Positions 1 to 10,317 of a stretch of DNA of 64,000 bases are shown piece after piece. Made by a program: the position numbers and the translations under genes. The stretch comes from Arachidicoccus soli (GTDB lineage Bacteria > Bacteroidota > Bacteroidia > Chitinophagales > Chitinophagaceae). Below the pieces are notes generated by a model. The model searched no databases, was not told the origin of the DNA, and saw only the letters and a list, made by a program, of their open reading frames with translations. The stretch spans positions 1,736,001 through 1,800,000 of the forward strand of contig NZ_CP032489.1 of assembly GCF_003600625.1 (NCBI RefSeq), in the 5' to 3' direction. How positions within the stretch are numbered: the stretch's first letter is position 1; each line of letters starts with the position of its first letter.

Positions 1-648
1 GCTGCCGCTTGTCCAGGCTTCAGCAACAGTGCCACCCCAGCAGGTTTCAATTAAGCCAATGGGTACTTTTAATTTTTGATAGAGAGCCCGTCCAAAGAAA
101 TAGGCAGTAGCACTAAAAGGTGCAACAGATGCTGGATCACATGCTGACCAGCTACCTGCACAATTTTTCTGGGGCGAAAGCGCAATATCGCGCTTTACCG
201 TAAACAAGCGAATATTCGGATGACGGGCATTTTTAATTTCTTGAGCAGAATTCAGCATCGGAGCGACAGGGGGCCAGCCTTGAAGTGGAAACTCCATATT
301 TGATTGCCCCGAACATATCCATACTTCTCCTATCATTACGTTATGCAATACAATTGTTTGAGTTCCTTTTATCGTTAGCGTATAAGGACCACCCGCTATC
401 GGTGTTTTTATCTTTAAAATAAAAGATCCTTCTGCATTTGCTTTTGTGCTTACAGCATGATGATTCCAACTGCCGATGACCGTTATCTGCTCTCCGGGCG
501 ACGCCCAACCCCAGACAGAGGCATCAGATTGTTGTTGCAAGACCATATTATCCGCAAAAAGAGCAGGTAAAGTCACTTTTGCAGACAGGGAGAAAGAAGA
601 AAATATACATACAGACGTAATTAAAAATAACCTATACATTTTTTGCAT
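1..648 (-). CDS. Sialate O-acetylesterase-family protein, C-terminus cut by window edge
   Basis: Likely exported carbohydrate esterase of the SASA family, removing acetyl groups from sugars. The reverse-strand frame is open from the ATG at 648 to position 1 (216 codons), so the C-terminal part lies outside the window. Residues 1-23 form a signal peptide ending in LSA. A beta-rich N-terminal domain follows, then SGQSNMEF at about residues 113-120, whose Ser116 matches the catalytic serine block of the family. At the cut end the motif ETCWGGT is the second family hallmark. A second in-frame ATG lies at 639. It is last in the minus-strand PUL operon, 65 bases after the SGNH esterase, so it probably deacetylates the same glycan. 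Family assignment is firm; substrate is inferred (these enzymes also act on acetylated xylan and other glycans). Confidence 0.88.
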   Translation of the reverse strand, partial: MQKMYRLFLITSVCIFSSFSLSAKVTLPALFADNMVLQQQSDASVWGWASPGEQITVIGSWNHHAVSTKANAEGSFILKIKTPIAGGPYTLTIKGTQTIVLHNVMIGEVWICSGQSNMEFPLQGWPPVAPMLNSAQEIKNARHPNIRLFTVKRDIALSPQKNCAGSWSACDPASVAPFSATAYFFGRALYQKLKVPIGLIETCWGGTVAEAWTSGS

Positions 649-713
649 CACTACAATAATTAAAGACGAAAAAATAACTTATGCAACAGAATTTTTGAAC
701 AATACAAATAAGA

Positions 714-2099
714 CTATCCCACTTTTTCAATTGTAATCACGTGGTTAACGGGCTTATTAATTGCATATATTTTATCTACAATTAATTTCATTTCTTCCTT
801 CCAAACATCCCGAACCGATTTATAATGACCGGCTATATAAGCACCCATATTACCCCGCACAAATGGATTGGTCGCAGCGCCTACTCTAACAGTATCTAAG
901 GCAGCCATATCATCTTGAAAAAGCATTCCCTTATCTTGTAAGAATGAATACTCAACCCACAGATAATCACGTGTACCTTTTTCTATACTCCAACGCTCCT
1001 CATTCAGCTCCATGATTTCTGAAGCTTGTTGATATTCCGGCGTATTTTTTTGTTTAGCTAAGTTAATTCCATTCGCCAAATCAGTAGAGGACCACTCTCC
1101 TATTTTCTGACCATCTATTTTCAAAACATATTTTGCCGCAGATAAATTTTTAACCACCAAAAGTTCATTATCAAACTCTTTCATAAATGGTATCACCTTT
1201 AAAGCATCTGAAGATGGTTTTGTTTCTTCCCAACCTCGAACGATTGTATCCACTGGGAATGGTAAGGATTTTGCCAAATAGTCAAACTGCAATTTTCCGG
1301 ATGAAACTTTTAAATTAGAGATCGTACAGTTCCCTTGTTTATTTATTTTTTTGGCTTTGGCATCTATATGTATATCAGCAACATCTTTCCCTGCCAGCCC
1401 TTGCGCTTTAAGGATGAGAGAGGCCATTACTAAATGTCCATCATCGTCTGGATGAATGCGACCAGAACCTTCCAAAGTAAAAGTTGAATCTTTTTTCTGT
1501 TCTCTTAAATTAATTGCAGTCATTGGGCGGCCAAGGTCTATATATCCCCAACCGTTTGCTTTTGCAGAAGCTTCTTGGAAACTGTCGATCCTTAGCATTG
1601 CTTCATTTTTTTCCGGAAAGTTTTGACTTTTCAACTTGACAGTTTCATCAAATGGAGGTCCGGACATAATCACTTTTTTTATTTGCGGATATTCTTGGAA
1701 ACGTTTTTCAATTTTTTTATAGGATTCATATGATTTTTCTACATTCTCGTTTGCAAGTTCCTGCGCATTGGGTTTCAAAAAATCGTAATAACCGGCATCA
1801 TTCATGCCGAAAGTGAGGAAAATCACAGTAGGCTTTTTTGCAAAAACATCGCTATTCAGCCTTTTATACATCTGACCGGCTACATCGCCGCCAATGCCAC
1901 AATTAAATATTTGAATTCTCCTATCCGGGAAATGTGTCATATAATACAACCATACATATGAGTGGTAATGAAACCCATGGGTAATACTATTACCTACAAA
2001 AGTTATTCGATCTCCTTTTTTAAAAGGCTCAACATTTTGAGCTTGAGTCGTCAATCCTAAAATAGCCACCGCACCCAAAAGTGCAATTATCTTTTTCAT
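714..2099 (-). CDS. SGNH/GDSL-type secreted esterase
   Basis: Secreted hydrolase of the SGNH fold, probably a carbohydrate O-acetylesterase. After a signal peptide (residues 1-21, ending TTQAQ) the four SGNH blocks are visible: FVGNSITHG with Ser38, CGIGGD with Gly70, FGMND with Asn100, and a DDDGH block near residue 217 supplying Asp and His. A TTG codon lies directly before the ATG at 2099; ATG is the better start because it begins MKKII and the signal peptide. The protein is longer (461 aa) than a minimal SGNH domain: about 230 residues after the DxxH block are unassigned. It sits between GH92 and the sialate-esterase-type gene in the PUL operon. Substrate is inferred only from context. 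Confidence 0.85.
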   Translation of the reverse strand: MKKIIALLGAVAILGLTTQAQNVEPFKKGDRITFVGNSITHGFHYHSYVWLYYMTHFPDRRIQIFNCGIGGDVAGQMYKRLNSDVFAKKPTVIFLTFGMNDAGYYDFLKPNAQELANENVEKSYESYKKIEKRFQEYPQIKKVIMSGPPFDETVKLKSQNFPEKNEAMLRIDSFQEASAKANGWGYIDLGRPMTAINLREQKKDSTFTLEGSGRIHPDDDGHLVMASLILKAQGLAGKDVADIHIDAKAKKINKQGNCTISNLKVSSGKLQFDYLAKSLPFPVDTIVRGWEETKPSSDALKVIPFMKEFDNELLVVKNLSAAKYVLKIDGQKIGEWSSTDLANGINLAKQKNTPEYQQASEIMELNEERWSIEKGTRDYLWVEYSFLQDKGMLFQDDMAALDTVRVGAATNPFVRGNMGAYIAGHYKSVRDVWKEEMKLIVDKIYAINKPVNHVITIEKVG

Positions 2100-2243
2100 C
2101 AATTTATGTTTTTATATATAATACCTTAAAAAAATATTTATTAATTGAAAGGAGTTTTCACCATATTTTTGAGAGGCGAACATTCCTCCTTTTATTACTC
2201 CGAAACATTTAAAAGTTGTCGTTTACTTTATTAATATATCCGT

Positions 2244-4556
2244 TTAATTCTTTCCCCATTGTCTATTCGGCTTATCAGACATAAATAGTTCTAATGTGCC
2301 ACCCTTCACAATATCAGGATAGTTTATATAACATTTATCGTATGTCATTCCGTTAAGCTTAGCACTTTGAATGTAAATATTCTTGGGAGAATTGGAGTGT
2401 GCAATTATTGTAAAGTTCTTGCCTGTTGCATATTGACGATCTAATTGGAAAGTAATTTTATTAAAAACAGGTGAAGTAATTTCATAACGTGGGTTGCCGG
2501 GACAGATTGGATATATGCCGCTGGCAGCCAGAACATACCAGGCAGACATTTGTCCCACATCTTCGTTTCCCACCAATCCTTCGACAGAATTAAGATAGGC
2601 ATTTTTACAAATAATCCTTGTCCATTTCTGTGTAAGCCAAGGGGCATCTACGCGATTAAATAAAAAGGGTACATGATGCACGGGTTCATTTGCCTGATTA
2701 TAATAGTTATTCCACATAAAATTAGAAGGTGTCTTTTCAAAAAGATGAATCAGATCTTCTTTGACTTTTTGCTTACCACCCATTAAGGCGATCATGCCAT
2801 GTATATCCTGTGGGACAAACCAACCCTGCTGATAAAGATTGCTTTCCATGGTGCCATAACCCTGTGCCAATCTACCATCTTTTGGCCAAGCCTCCCAACT
2901 TCCATCTTCGTTGCGTGGTCTGAACCATTTTACCGAAGGGTCAAAAATGTTTTTATAATCCTGTCCTTCAGCATTATACTTCTGAGCATCTTTCGGTTTG
3001 TGCATTAAGGATGCTAGTACCGATACGCACCAATCATTATAAGCATATTCTAAGGTATTGGAAACGCCAGTACCACCGGTAGAATAACCTTTCTTTCCAT
3101 TGCCAAATTTCTCTACACTATTTACAGCGAATTTATAGGCCAGATCTGTATTGTATCCTCTGATATTTTTTACATAAGCATCGGCTAATACAGCCACAGC
3201 AGGATTCCCCAGCATACAACCAGAGTAAGCATTTAATAGCTCCCATCTTGAAAAATAGGCTTTATTGGATTGCTGCCCTAATGTAAGGAGAGAGTTTATC
3301 AAGTCGTTTACCAATGACGGGTTTATAATAGTTTGTAATGGCATCTGTGCCCTAAATACATCCCAGCCGCTAAAGATGGTTCTTTTCTTAAATCCTTTTT
3401 CTTGATATATTTTATCACCTCCGCCTGTATATTTTCCGTCGACATCGGAAGCAATTCTTGGATCTATCATTGTATGATAAAGTGCCGTATAAAATACCGT
3501 TTTTTCATTTCTAGTGCCCCCTTCTATCTTTATTTTTTGTAAAGCATCATTCCATAGTTTTCTTGCCTTCTGATGAACAGCGTCAAAATCCCAATTTTTT
3601 ATTTCCTTCTCCAGATTTTCTTTTGCACCCTCCATGCTCACGAAAGAAATGCCGGATTTCATTTTTATAACTTCATTATCTGAAGTGGAAAAATTGGTAA
3701 AAAATCCAAGATGTCTGCCTTTATATTCTTTAATATTTTTAATGATAGTTGCATCAGCAATCCTTTGTTGATATTTATGACTCGTTACATCTTCCAGTTT
3801 TCTGCTCCAGTCCGCTGGAATATCCGCACTCCATACGCCATAATCTTTCAAAGGCTTATCAAACTGCGCATAAAAATAAACAGTATAGTCGGCCTTACCC
3901 ACACCATCTCCCCAGCCGCCGCCGGTTGAATCGCATTTCATCCAACCTTCAATTGTATGACTGTTTACTATTTTAATATACTGAAGTGTGGAAGTACCTC
4001 CTACTCTTCGGGCTAGGTCTATTTGAATTCTTGCATTCTTATTTTCTGGAAATGTAAAACGCAACATACCACAATGTGGCGTCGCTGTCATCTCCGCTTT
4101 AATTTTATACTTATTCAGAAAGACACTATAATATCCCGCGGAAGCTTTCTCTGATTTTTTATCATAGGTGGAACGATAGCCCAGGCTTGGATCGGCCAAG
4201 GTTCCCGAGAATGTATTTAATCTCCCTGTCGAAGGCATTACCAGAAAATTTCCTAAATCTCCATACCAACCGACGCCGCTCATTTGTGTAAAAGCAAAGC
4301 CTTCGATGCTGGTATGTTCGTAACTATAGCCGGAGCCATTATCACCACCTGTAATTGTATTAGGGCTGACCTGAACAAGCCCGTAAGGTGTGGTAGCCCC
4401 GGGAAAAGTTTTACCTAACCCATGATAGATCCCTGCATCGCCCACACTTGTGCTTGCACCAATGAAAGGGTTGACATAGTTTACTGGTTCATTCTCTTGT
4501 GCTTGCAGATTCAATCCGATAATGGAAAGAATTGCAAAACTTAAAATTCGTTTCAT
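2244..4556 (-). CDS. GH92 alpha-mannosidase
   Basis: Exo-acting, calcium-dependent alpha-mannosidase of family GH92, exported by a signal peptide (residues 1-19, ending LQAQ). The N-terminus has the family opening VNYVNPFIG followed by GDAGIYHGLGKTFPGATTPYG. Near the C-terminus GNEDVGQMSAWYVL (about residues 663-676) carries the conserved acid residues and the typical GIYPICPGNP follows. Length 770 aa is normal. It lies between the CE1-like esterase (22 bases) and the SGNH esterase (144 bases) at the distal end of the SusC/D operon. GH92 enzymes trim alpha-mannosides such as yeast mannan and N-glycans; which linkage is cut here cannot be told from sequence. Confidence 0.95.
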   Translation of the reverse strand: MKRILSFAILSIIGLNLQAQENEPVNYVNPFIGASTSVGDAGIYHGLGKTFPGATTPYGLVQVSPNTITGGDNGSGYSYEHTSIEGFAFTQMSGVGWYGDLGNFLVMPSTGRLNTFSGTLADPSLGYRSTYDKKSEKASAGYYSVFLNKYKIKAEMTATPHCGMLRFTFPENKNARIQIDLARRVGGTSTLQYIKIVNSHTIEGWMKCDSTGGGWGDGVGKADYTVYFYAQFDKPLKDYGVWSADIPADWSRKLEDVTSHKYQQRIADATIIKNIKEYKGRHLGFFTNFSTSDNEVIKMKSGISFVSMEGAKENLEKEIKNWDFDAVHQKARKLWNDALQKIKIEGGTRNEKTVFYTALYHTMIDPRIASDVDGKYTGGGDKIYQEKGFKKRTIFSGWDVFRAQMPLQTIINPSLVNDLINSLLTLGQQSNKAYFSRWELLNAYSGCMLGNPAVAVLADAYVKNIRGYNTDLAYKFAVNSVEKFGNGKKGYSTGGTGVSNTLEYAYNDWCVSVLASLMHKPKDAQKYNAEGQDYKNIFDPSVKWFRPRNEDGSWEAWPKDGRLAQGYGTMESNLYQQGWFVPQDIHGMIALMGGKQKVKEDLIHLFEKTPSNFMWNNYYNQANEPVHHVPFLFNRVDAPWLTQKWTRIICKNAYLNSVEGLVGNEDVGQMSAWYVLAASGIYPICPGNPRYEITSPVFNKITFQLDRQYATGKNFTIIAHSNSPKNIYIQSAKLNGMTYDKCYINYPDIVKGGTLELFMSDKPNRQWGKN

Positions 4557-4578
4557 TCAAAATTCTTAAAACATTCTA

Positions 4579-5424
4579 TTAATTAGAAAACGTACTATCG
4601 TTTTTACTTATAAAATAATTGTGTATAAATAATAATTCATATTGAACAGAGCCCGCCCAATATTCCCAGGTATGACTCCCTGGCCTGGTAAGAAAATCAT
4701 GATCAATTTTATCATACAAAAGTTTCTTGTGCAGGGCAAGGTTTTCCTGATACAAAAAATCACTCGCACCACAATCTATAATTATCTTCAAAGAATCATT
4801 GACCAACAAATTTGTAAGGCCAATTACACTATGCTCTTTCCATCGCTGAGGGAATTTGCTGTAGGGCCCCAGAAGTTCTGCGATCCCAAATGAATTAGCG
4901 AGGCCTGTAATATCTACGGCACCGCTCATGCTGCCCGTTGCACCATATAAATCCTGATGTTTGAAAGCCAAAAACAAGGCGCCATGCCCACCCATGCTTA
5001 ACCCAAGAATGGCCCTCCCTTTCCGGTTGTTAATAGTGGAATAATGTTTATCCACCCAATGCAGTAGTTCCTTGGTAATATAGGTCTCATATTGATTGTT
5101 TTTTTCTATGGGGCTATCAAAGTACCAGCCCGCAAATCCGCCATCTGGGCAGACAATGATAAAATGATATTGGTCTGCATAATCTTTTATGGCAGGCACT
5201 TTAGTTATCCAATCGGAGTAATTTCCGGAAAATCCATGCAATAAATATACAACTGGATATTTTGTATCATTAGAATACCCCTGGGGAAGGACAATGACAG
5301 ATTTGACATTTCTGCTCATCGCTTGGCTGTAAACCGAGATCGTATCTACGGTAGCCGCTTTTGAAACACTGGTTAGCGTAAAAAAAAGAAGTAATAACCA
5401 GATAATTGCTTTAGGTTTTTTCAT
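4579..5424 (-). CDS. CE1-like esterase (putative esterase, S-formylglutathione-hydrolase fold)
   Basis: Secreted alpha/beta-hydrolase of the putative-esterase (PF00756) type, the group that includes carbohydrate esterase family 1, feruloyl and acetyl esterases and the antigen-85 fold. After a signal peptide ending SKAA come the oxyanion region YLLHGFSG and the nucleophile elbow GLSMGGHGA. A later Asp (CGASDFLY) and His (GSHTWEYW) complete the triad. Two ATGs lie close together (5433 and 5424); the second starts MKKPKAII directly at the signal peptide and is preferred. It follows the lectin/propeller gene by about 60 bases in the PUL operon. It probably removes acyl groups that block the glycosidases; the acyl group is unknown. 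Confidence 0.85.
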   Translation of the reverse strand: MKKPKAIIWLLLLFFTLTSVSKAATVDTISVYSQAMSRNVKSVIVLPQGYSNDTKYPVVYLLHGFSGNYSDWITKVPAIKDYADQYHFIIVCPDGGFAGWYFDSPIEKNNQYETYITKELLHWVDKHYSTINNRKGRAILGLSMGGHGALFLAFKHQDLYGATGSMSGAVDITGLANSFGIAELLGPYSKFPQRWKEHSVIGLTNLLVNDSLKIIIDCGASDFLYQENLALHKKLLYDKIDHDFLTRPGSHTWEYWAGSVQYELLFIHNYFISKNDSTFSN

Positions 5425-5486
5425 TTGTATCATATTCTTGTATGCTTCGTTGATGTTCTAAAGGAAATGATTCTTAGAACTGATTT

Positions 5487-7160
5487 TTAAAGGCCGATTA
5501 CATTGTAAGGGATTCTTATTCCCTTTACCCTATAAAAATAAGGGTCAATAAACCCGTTTACACAGTAATTAACAGCGCAACCTGAAAAGTTTAAACAATA
5601 GGTCACCAATAATTCATTATGACCATTGTCAAATTCGGGATGAATACTCACTGTATAATAACGTGCATAACTGCCATAAAGATATTCTGTAATCGTATAT
5701 ACCTCTTTCCTTGAAGTAAAGGCGCCTGTTGGGCTATTGGATGTAGCTACATAAATGTTACGCGTTGCATCACCGCAATTGAAGCCCTGGTCCATCGTTA
5801 CTAAAACATATTTTCCTTTTACATAAGTAACATAAGCTGTACCTAGCTCTGATGCTATACTAGCCTCATTCCCGGAATCAGGTGTAGTCGCCCAGCTGCT
5901 CCCATTCCAAAAAGTCCAAGTCATTGGGTCCGTTATGGGAAAGCGCGCAACATATACATTTAATGTGTATCCAAAACTTGTTGCCATTGTACCAAAAACA
6001 TATACATATCCGGCAACCGTATCTTTTACCATCCCAGCAGAATAATTTATCTGTACCTCATTGGTCATCCCTGCCGGAGTCGTTCTTTTAACGGACCACA
6101 AATAGTTGGGCGCTTCTGTAAGATCATATAATGATTGACTTACAATCGGTCCCAAACCATTCCCTTCCCCACATTGTACATATACATGATTTCCGATTTC
6201 TACACCTGCAGATGGCCAGGCCCACTCAGTATTAGGAATGATATCAAAAATTTGTTTGGGTCTATTTTGCAGACTCCCCACCCTTGTCATGTTCTTGGTA
6301 TCGTTCGGATTCCAATCTGTTCTCGAAGGTTGAATCATGACAGAATTCCTGTACTGAAAAAAGTCAGTGCATTTAAACTTATTGTTAGATTGTAAAGCAC
6401 TACCATCCCAAGCATCTTGTGTAATCCATAAGTCTTTACCTTTATTTGCGCCCCATTCTAAAGGAATACTTAAACCTTCGTCAAAAGCAACCGAGCCTAG
6501 CGATGGATTATTTCTATTAAAGAATCCTACAACTTGATCATCTCTATAAGTAACCGCAGGTTGCAAGCTCAATGTCCATCGCTGCACAGCACTATCATTC
6601 AATGTTTGTAAAACGACAGGAATACTATCCACAGATTTTTTTGAATTCTCAACGGCCAAGCCGTTTGCTTTATTAATTATTCTGTAATTCTGTGTATTGC
6701 CTATTCTTTGCAAGCTCCATAACTGTTCATCCACCCCTGTATTTAGTTGGGCCGATTGTTGTAGTTGAGCGTTGATAGCTGAACTTTGGGCATCTAACAT
6801 TTTACCACTAAAAACATTGCGGATATAATAATACTTTATGCCTTTGGAAGTCGAATTATAAATTACATACCAGCTTTGCCAACCAGCTATCGCACCACTT
6901 CTGTTGTAGGATTTCCTTTGAACAATTTTAGCGCCATCATTATACTTTTCGTTTTGTAGCGTATCACCCGCCACCTCCATTAGTTTTCTAGAGTCAACAT
7001 TTGAAAATGTGTAAACAGCATAGTCCGTATTTAATGTATCAGCTCTTAAAGAGTCATTTGCATTTTTGGGTTTTGTATATGCCGCTATCCCATATTCGTT
7101 CTTTAAACTACAAGCTGTAAACACAAGTAAGGAGCTTAAAACTAAAACAATTTTCTTCAT
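5487..7160 (-). CDS. Lipoprotein with ricin-type lectin domain and probable beta-propeller
   Basis: Function unknown. Lipobox LLVFTAC with Cys17 makes it a lipoprotein, probably surface-exposed. Residues about 85-205 look like a ricin/CBM13 beta-trefoil: LDAQSSAINAQLQQ, EQLWSLQ, YRIINKANGLAVEN and VQRWTL are QxW-type repeats. The remaining 350 residues, rich in Trp, Tyr and Gly with stretches such as GNHVYVQCGEGNG, GYVYVFGT, GKYVLVTMDQG and NELLVTYCLNF, resemble the propeller-like DUF4185/DUF5005 or GH43-type proteins, but I cannot name the family with certainty. It lies 33 bases after the distal SusC gene and before the esterase, so it is part of the PUL. It may be a surface glycan-binding protein or a glycosidase of an uncharacterised family. 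Confidence 0.6.
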   Translation of the reverse strand: MKKIVLVLSSLLVFTACSLKNEYGIAAYTKPKNANDSLRADTLNTDYAVYTFSNVDSRKLMEVAGDTLQNEKYNDGAKIVQRKSYNRSGAIAGWQSWYVIYNSTSKGIKYYYIRNVFSGKMLDAQSSAINAQLQQSAQLNTGVDEQLWSLQRIGNTQNYRIINKANGLAVENSKKSVDSIPVVLQTLNDSAVQRWTLSLQPAVTYRDDQVVGFFNRNNPSLGSVAFDEGLSIPLEWGANKGKDLWITQDAWDGSALQSNNKFKCTDFFQYRNSVMIQPSRTDWNPNDTKNMTRVGSLQNRPKQIFDIIPNTEWAWPSAGVEIGNHVYVQCGEGNGLGPIVSQSLYDLTEAPNYLWSVKRTTPAGMTNEVQINYSAGMVKDTVAGYVYVFGTMATSFGYTLNVYVARFPITDPMTWTFWNGSSWATTPDSGNEASIASELGTAYVTYVKGKYVLVTMDQGFNCGDATRNIYVATSNSPTGAFTSRKEVYTITEYLYGSYARYYTVSIHPEFDNGHNELLVTYCLNFSGCAVNYCVNGFIDPYFYRVKGIRIPYNVIGL

Positions 7161-7193
7161 GATTGACTATTATTATTCGTGTTAAAGAGTTTA

Positions 7194-10100
7194 CTAAAAT
7201 CCTATTTCAAGCCCTAAATTTACCACCTTTTGATTGAGGTAAGCATCCCCTGCTGTATTGGACGTTACTTCCGGGTCTTGCTGATATTTTTTACTGACGT
7301 TACTCCAAGTCAATAGATTATACGAACTTAAATATATCCTTCCACTACTAAGCTTAAATGGCAAAAACTTTTCCGGAAACTGATAACCAATCTCAACAGT
7401 TTTCAAACGGATATAGTAGGCATTGATTAACCAGAAATCTGACATATAAACAGCAGGGCTGTTTACCGTTGTCGGATTGGTCGTTAACCTTGGAAACTCT
7501 GCTGTGGAAGCCGTTTCGGGAGTCCATCTTTTTTCATGAATCGGTTGAAACTGGCTTTGAAAAGGTTCAATAGCCGTACCTGTTAGCGCTAAACTATAGT
7601 CAAATGCCCCCTGAAACAATATATTTGCATAAAATCCTTTATAGCTTATATTCAAAGGAACGCCAAAGGTAGTCGCTGGTAAATTAGGCTTACCGATGGC
7701 TCTTTCATCATTTTGGTCAATTACACCATCACCGTTTAAGTCTTTGTATTTTAGGTCACCGGCTTGAATGGGTATGGCCGTATTTGGTTTGGCAACGGCA
7801 GGGTTATCCAGGTCCGCTTGTGTATAGAACCCTTCAGAAACATAACCGAAAGGTTGTCCTATGGAATGACCTGTGACTGCCAACCAAGGATATCTGGGTG
7901 CTGCTTCTGCTTCATAAAGAATTTTATTCTTTGCATAAGACCACACAATGCCGACACTATAATTTACGTGGCCGATTCTATCCGCATAAGCTGCTTTACC
8001 ATCAAATCCTCGGTTTACAGTAATACCCACGTTGGATGGAGAAACCCCTACCCCCAATAACTCCGAAATACTATTGTTGCTAACTAACTGATTAAAACGA
8101 TAGTCTCTAAAATAGTCAGCCGTCACCGTGATCTTATTATGTAAGGCATTTATGTCTAGACCTATATCTAAACTTCTTTTCTTTTCCCATGTTACATTTG
8201 GGTTGCCCAAAGCTCCTTCATAAATGGTGCCGCCATCTTGTGGTGATTGGCCAAAACTATAACCATATCCTTGCACATAAACCTGTTGATATAGATACTG
8301 ATTACCCGGTGCCACATCAGACCCCACTACACCATAGGAACCTCTAAGTTTAAACAAACTAAAACCTGAAAGAATATTTTTAAATATGCGTTCATTCGTT
8401 AAATTCCATCCCAGACCAATGGCCGGGAATAAGCCGTATCTTTTACTGGCATTAAATCTGTCAGAGCCGTTATAACCTACATTAAAGTCTAATAGATAAG
8501 TCTCTTTATAATTGTATCCTACCTTAAAAGAGAAGCCTTTAAATTTCTGCGGAGCGGCTGCATCTTTAATATCCTGGTAGTTTTCCTGATTCCACAATAG
8601 TAATGAGTTAAAATGATGATTTCCAAAATCTCTGTTATAGTTCAAATATATTTGCGTATTCACTCTTTGATCTTTAATATCGGTATTACCAATAGTACGA
8701 TATCCGGGCAAGGTATAACCACCTGAGCTTGTACCCGTATTTAAAGAATAGGTACTATCCGTAGGGTCGAAATGATAAGATGGAGGGAAATCATAGGGAC
8801 GTGCCAGATTTAAGGTATTTTGATCAATACCAGCATAGGATAAGCGGCCCGTTAATGACAAGCCTTTGGTAATGGAACTTAAATTCTCATCAAAACCAAT
8901 TAAAGAGTTATAATCAGTGCGTCTTTGTCTTGAATAACCACCTGTGGCAATTATCGCATTTAAAGTAGGTAATTGATTTTGTGTATCATAAGCATACGCG
9001 TAAGTTCCATTAGGGTTTAAGAATGGAGCAGAATAGGGATGATACTTGGTAAAATCAAATATATCACTTATAACATTTTGGTTGTATGGTTGATTGATAT
9101 CACCAAACCTAGCCGTTAAATCCAACCTTAATTTAAAATTGTTGGTTACCTGGATATCTAAATTTGACCGTACATTATATCTTCTATAAAAGTAATTAGT
9201 ATTTACATTATCCATATTCGTAGAAAAGTCTCTTACGGTCCCGTTTTGACTAAATAGCCCGCCGGTAACAAAATATTTCACAGATTGGTTTCCTCCGGAT
9301 ATATTCAGATTTTCGTTGGACTGTAAAGAATAAGGCTTCATAATAGCTTTATACCAGTTAATATCCGGGTGTCCATAGGGATCATCGCCAGTATTAAAGG
9401 CATTTAAGTCTGCTTGTGAAAATTGCTGTGTGAGTCCATCATTTTTTTCTGCTTCATTGACTAATAAAGCCGTTTGATAAGCATTTAGAAATTTAGGTGT
9501 CAATACGGGAGACTGTATACTGTTTTGTTTTGAAAGATTAAATTTGGGGCGACCAAGCTCTCCTCTCCTTGTTGTTACAATCAAAACCCCGTTGGCTCCT
9601 TTAATACCATAGATTGCAGTTGTAGAGGCATCTTTCAAAATGGAAATACTTTCAATCTCATTTACATTTATTTGAGCCAGTTGATCGTAAGTATATTCAA
9701 TATCATCGACGATAATCAATGGTTGGTTGCCCGCAGCATTTAAGGAACTGACACCTCTGATAAAATAATCCGAAGCATCTTTTCCCGGTTGCCCCGAACG
9801 TTGTTGTGAAAAGAATCCCGGAAGCCTTCCTGCTAACGTGTTCTGTACGCTAGAAGTGGGTATCCGGCGAATATCCTTTGCACTTATTGTAGCCACAGCA
9901 CCGGTGTTTGTGATACGGTTTTTCTTTCCAAAACCCACAACAACGACGTCATTTAATAAGCTATTCTCTTGATGAATAGTTATCTTCAAGGGGCTATTGC
10001 CATTTAAAGGAACTACCAACTTATCATAACCAATCTTGCTTACCAAGATTGTGTCGTGCCCTGCAATAAGTTTCAGCTTAAACACCCCCTCCCCATTTGA

Positions 10101-10256
10101 GTAGGTCATGTTTTTTAAATCCGCCTTATCAAATATATTTACATCTGAAACGGGACCAGTAGAGTCTTGGATTACTCCTGTCACTGTATGGGTTTGGGCA
10201 AAACCCTTAAGGATGCAAAATAAAAGGAGTAAAGTTACAATTGCTAATTTCTTCAT
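7194..10256 (-). CDS. SusC/RagA-family TonB-linked outer-membrane receptor (distal copy)
   Basis: Outer-membrane TonB-dependent oligosaccharide transporter. After a signal peptide (MKKLAIV to KGFAQ) there is a CarboxypepD-regulatory-like domain (about residues 22-100), then the SusC signature DVVVVGFG, the plug with RIPTSSVQNTLAGRLPG, FIRGVSS, PLIIVDDIEY, ISILKDASTTAIYG and GVLIVTTRRG, then a long barrel ending in the typical VVNLGLEIGF. There is no STN domain, so classical FecR/ECF trans-envelope signalling through this receptor is unlikely. An upstream in-frame ATG at 10295 gives 13 extra residues; the ATG at 10256 starts the signal peptide cleanly and is preferred. It lies about 60 bases after a SusD gene, the reverse of the common SusC-then-SusD order. 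Confidence 0.95.
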   Translation of the reverse strand: MKKLAIVTLLLLFCILKGFAQTHTVTGVIQDSTGPVSDVNIFDKADLKNMTYSNGEGVFKLKLIAGHDTILVSKIGYDKLVVPLNGNSPLKITIHQENSLLNDVVVVGFGKKNRITNTGAVATISAKDIRRIPTSSVQNTLAGRLPGFFSQQRSGQPGKDASDYFIRGVSSLNAAGNQPLIIVDDIEYTYDQLAQINVNEIESISILKDASTTAIYGIKGANGVLIVTTRRGELGRPKFNLSKQNSIQSPVLTPKFLNAYQTALLVNEAEKNDGLTQQFSQADLNAFNTGDDPYGHPDINWYKAIMKPYSLQSNENLNISGGNQSVKYFVTGGLFSQNGTVRDFSTNMDNVNTNYFYRRYNVRSNLDIQVTNNFKLRLDLTARFGDINQPYNQNVISDIFDFTKYHPYSAPFLNPNGTYAYAYDTQNQLPTLNAIIATGGYSRQRRTDYNSLIGFDENLSSITKGLSLTGRLSYAGIDQNTLNLARPYDFPPSYHFDPTDSTYSLNTGTSSGGYTLPGYRTIGNTDIKDQRVNTQIYLNYNRDFGNHHFNSLLLWNQENYQDIKDAAAPQKFKGFSFKVGYNYKETYLLDFNVGYNGSDRFNASKRYGLFPAIGLGWNLTNERIFKNILSGFSLFKLRGSYGVVGSDVAPGNQYLYQQVYVQGYGYSFGQSPQDGGTIYEGALGNPNVTWEKKRSLDIGLDINALHNKITVTADYFRDYRFNQLVSNNSISELLGVGVSPSNVGITVNRGFDGKAAYADRIGHVNYSVGIVWSYAKNKILYEAEAAPRYPWLAVTGHSIGQPFGYVSEGFYTQADLDNPAVAKPNTAIPIQAGDLKYKDLNGDGVIDQNDERAIGKPNLPATTFGVPLNISYKGFYANILFQGAFDYSLALTGTAIEPFQSQFQPIHEKRWTPETASTAEFPRLTTNPTTVNSPAVYMSDFWLINAYYIRLKTVEIGYQFPEKFLPFKLSSGRIYLSSYNLLTWSNVSKKYQQDPEVTSNTAGDAYLNQKVVNLGLEIGF

Positions 10257-10317
10257 TGAGAAAAATAAATAAAGATTATTATAATTCGTTTTCATTATAT
10301 AGGCAAGCGTTCTTGTC

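Noticed and set aside
476-736. 86-codon plus-strand frame over the start of the sialate-esterase-type gene
   Set aside because: It lies opposite a clear SASA gene and has no recognisable features.
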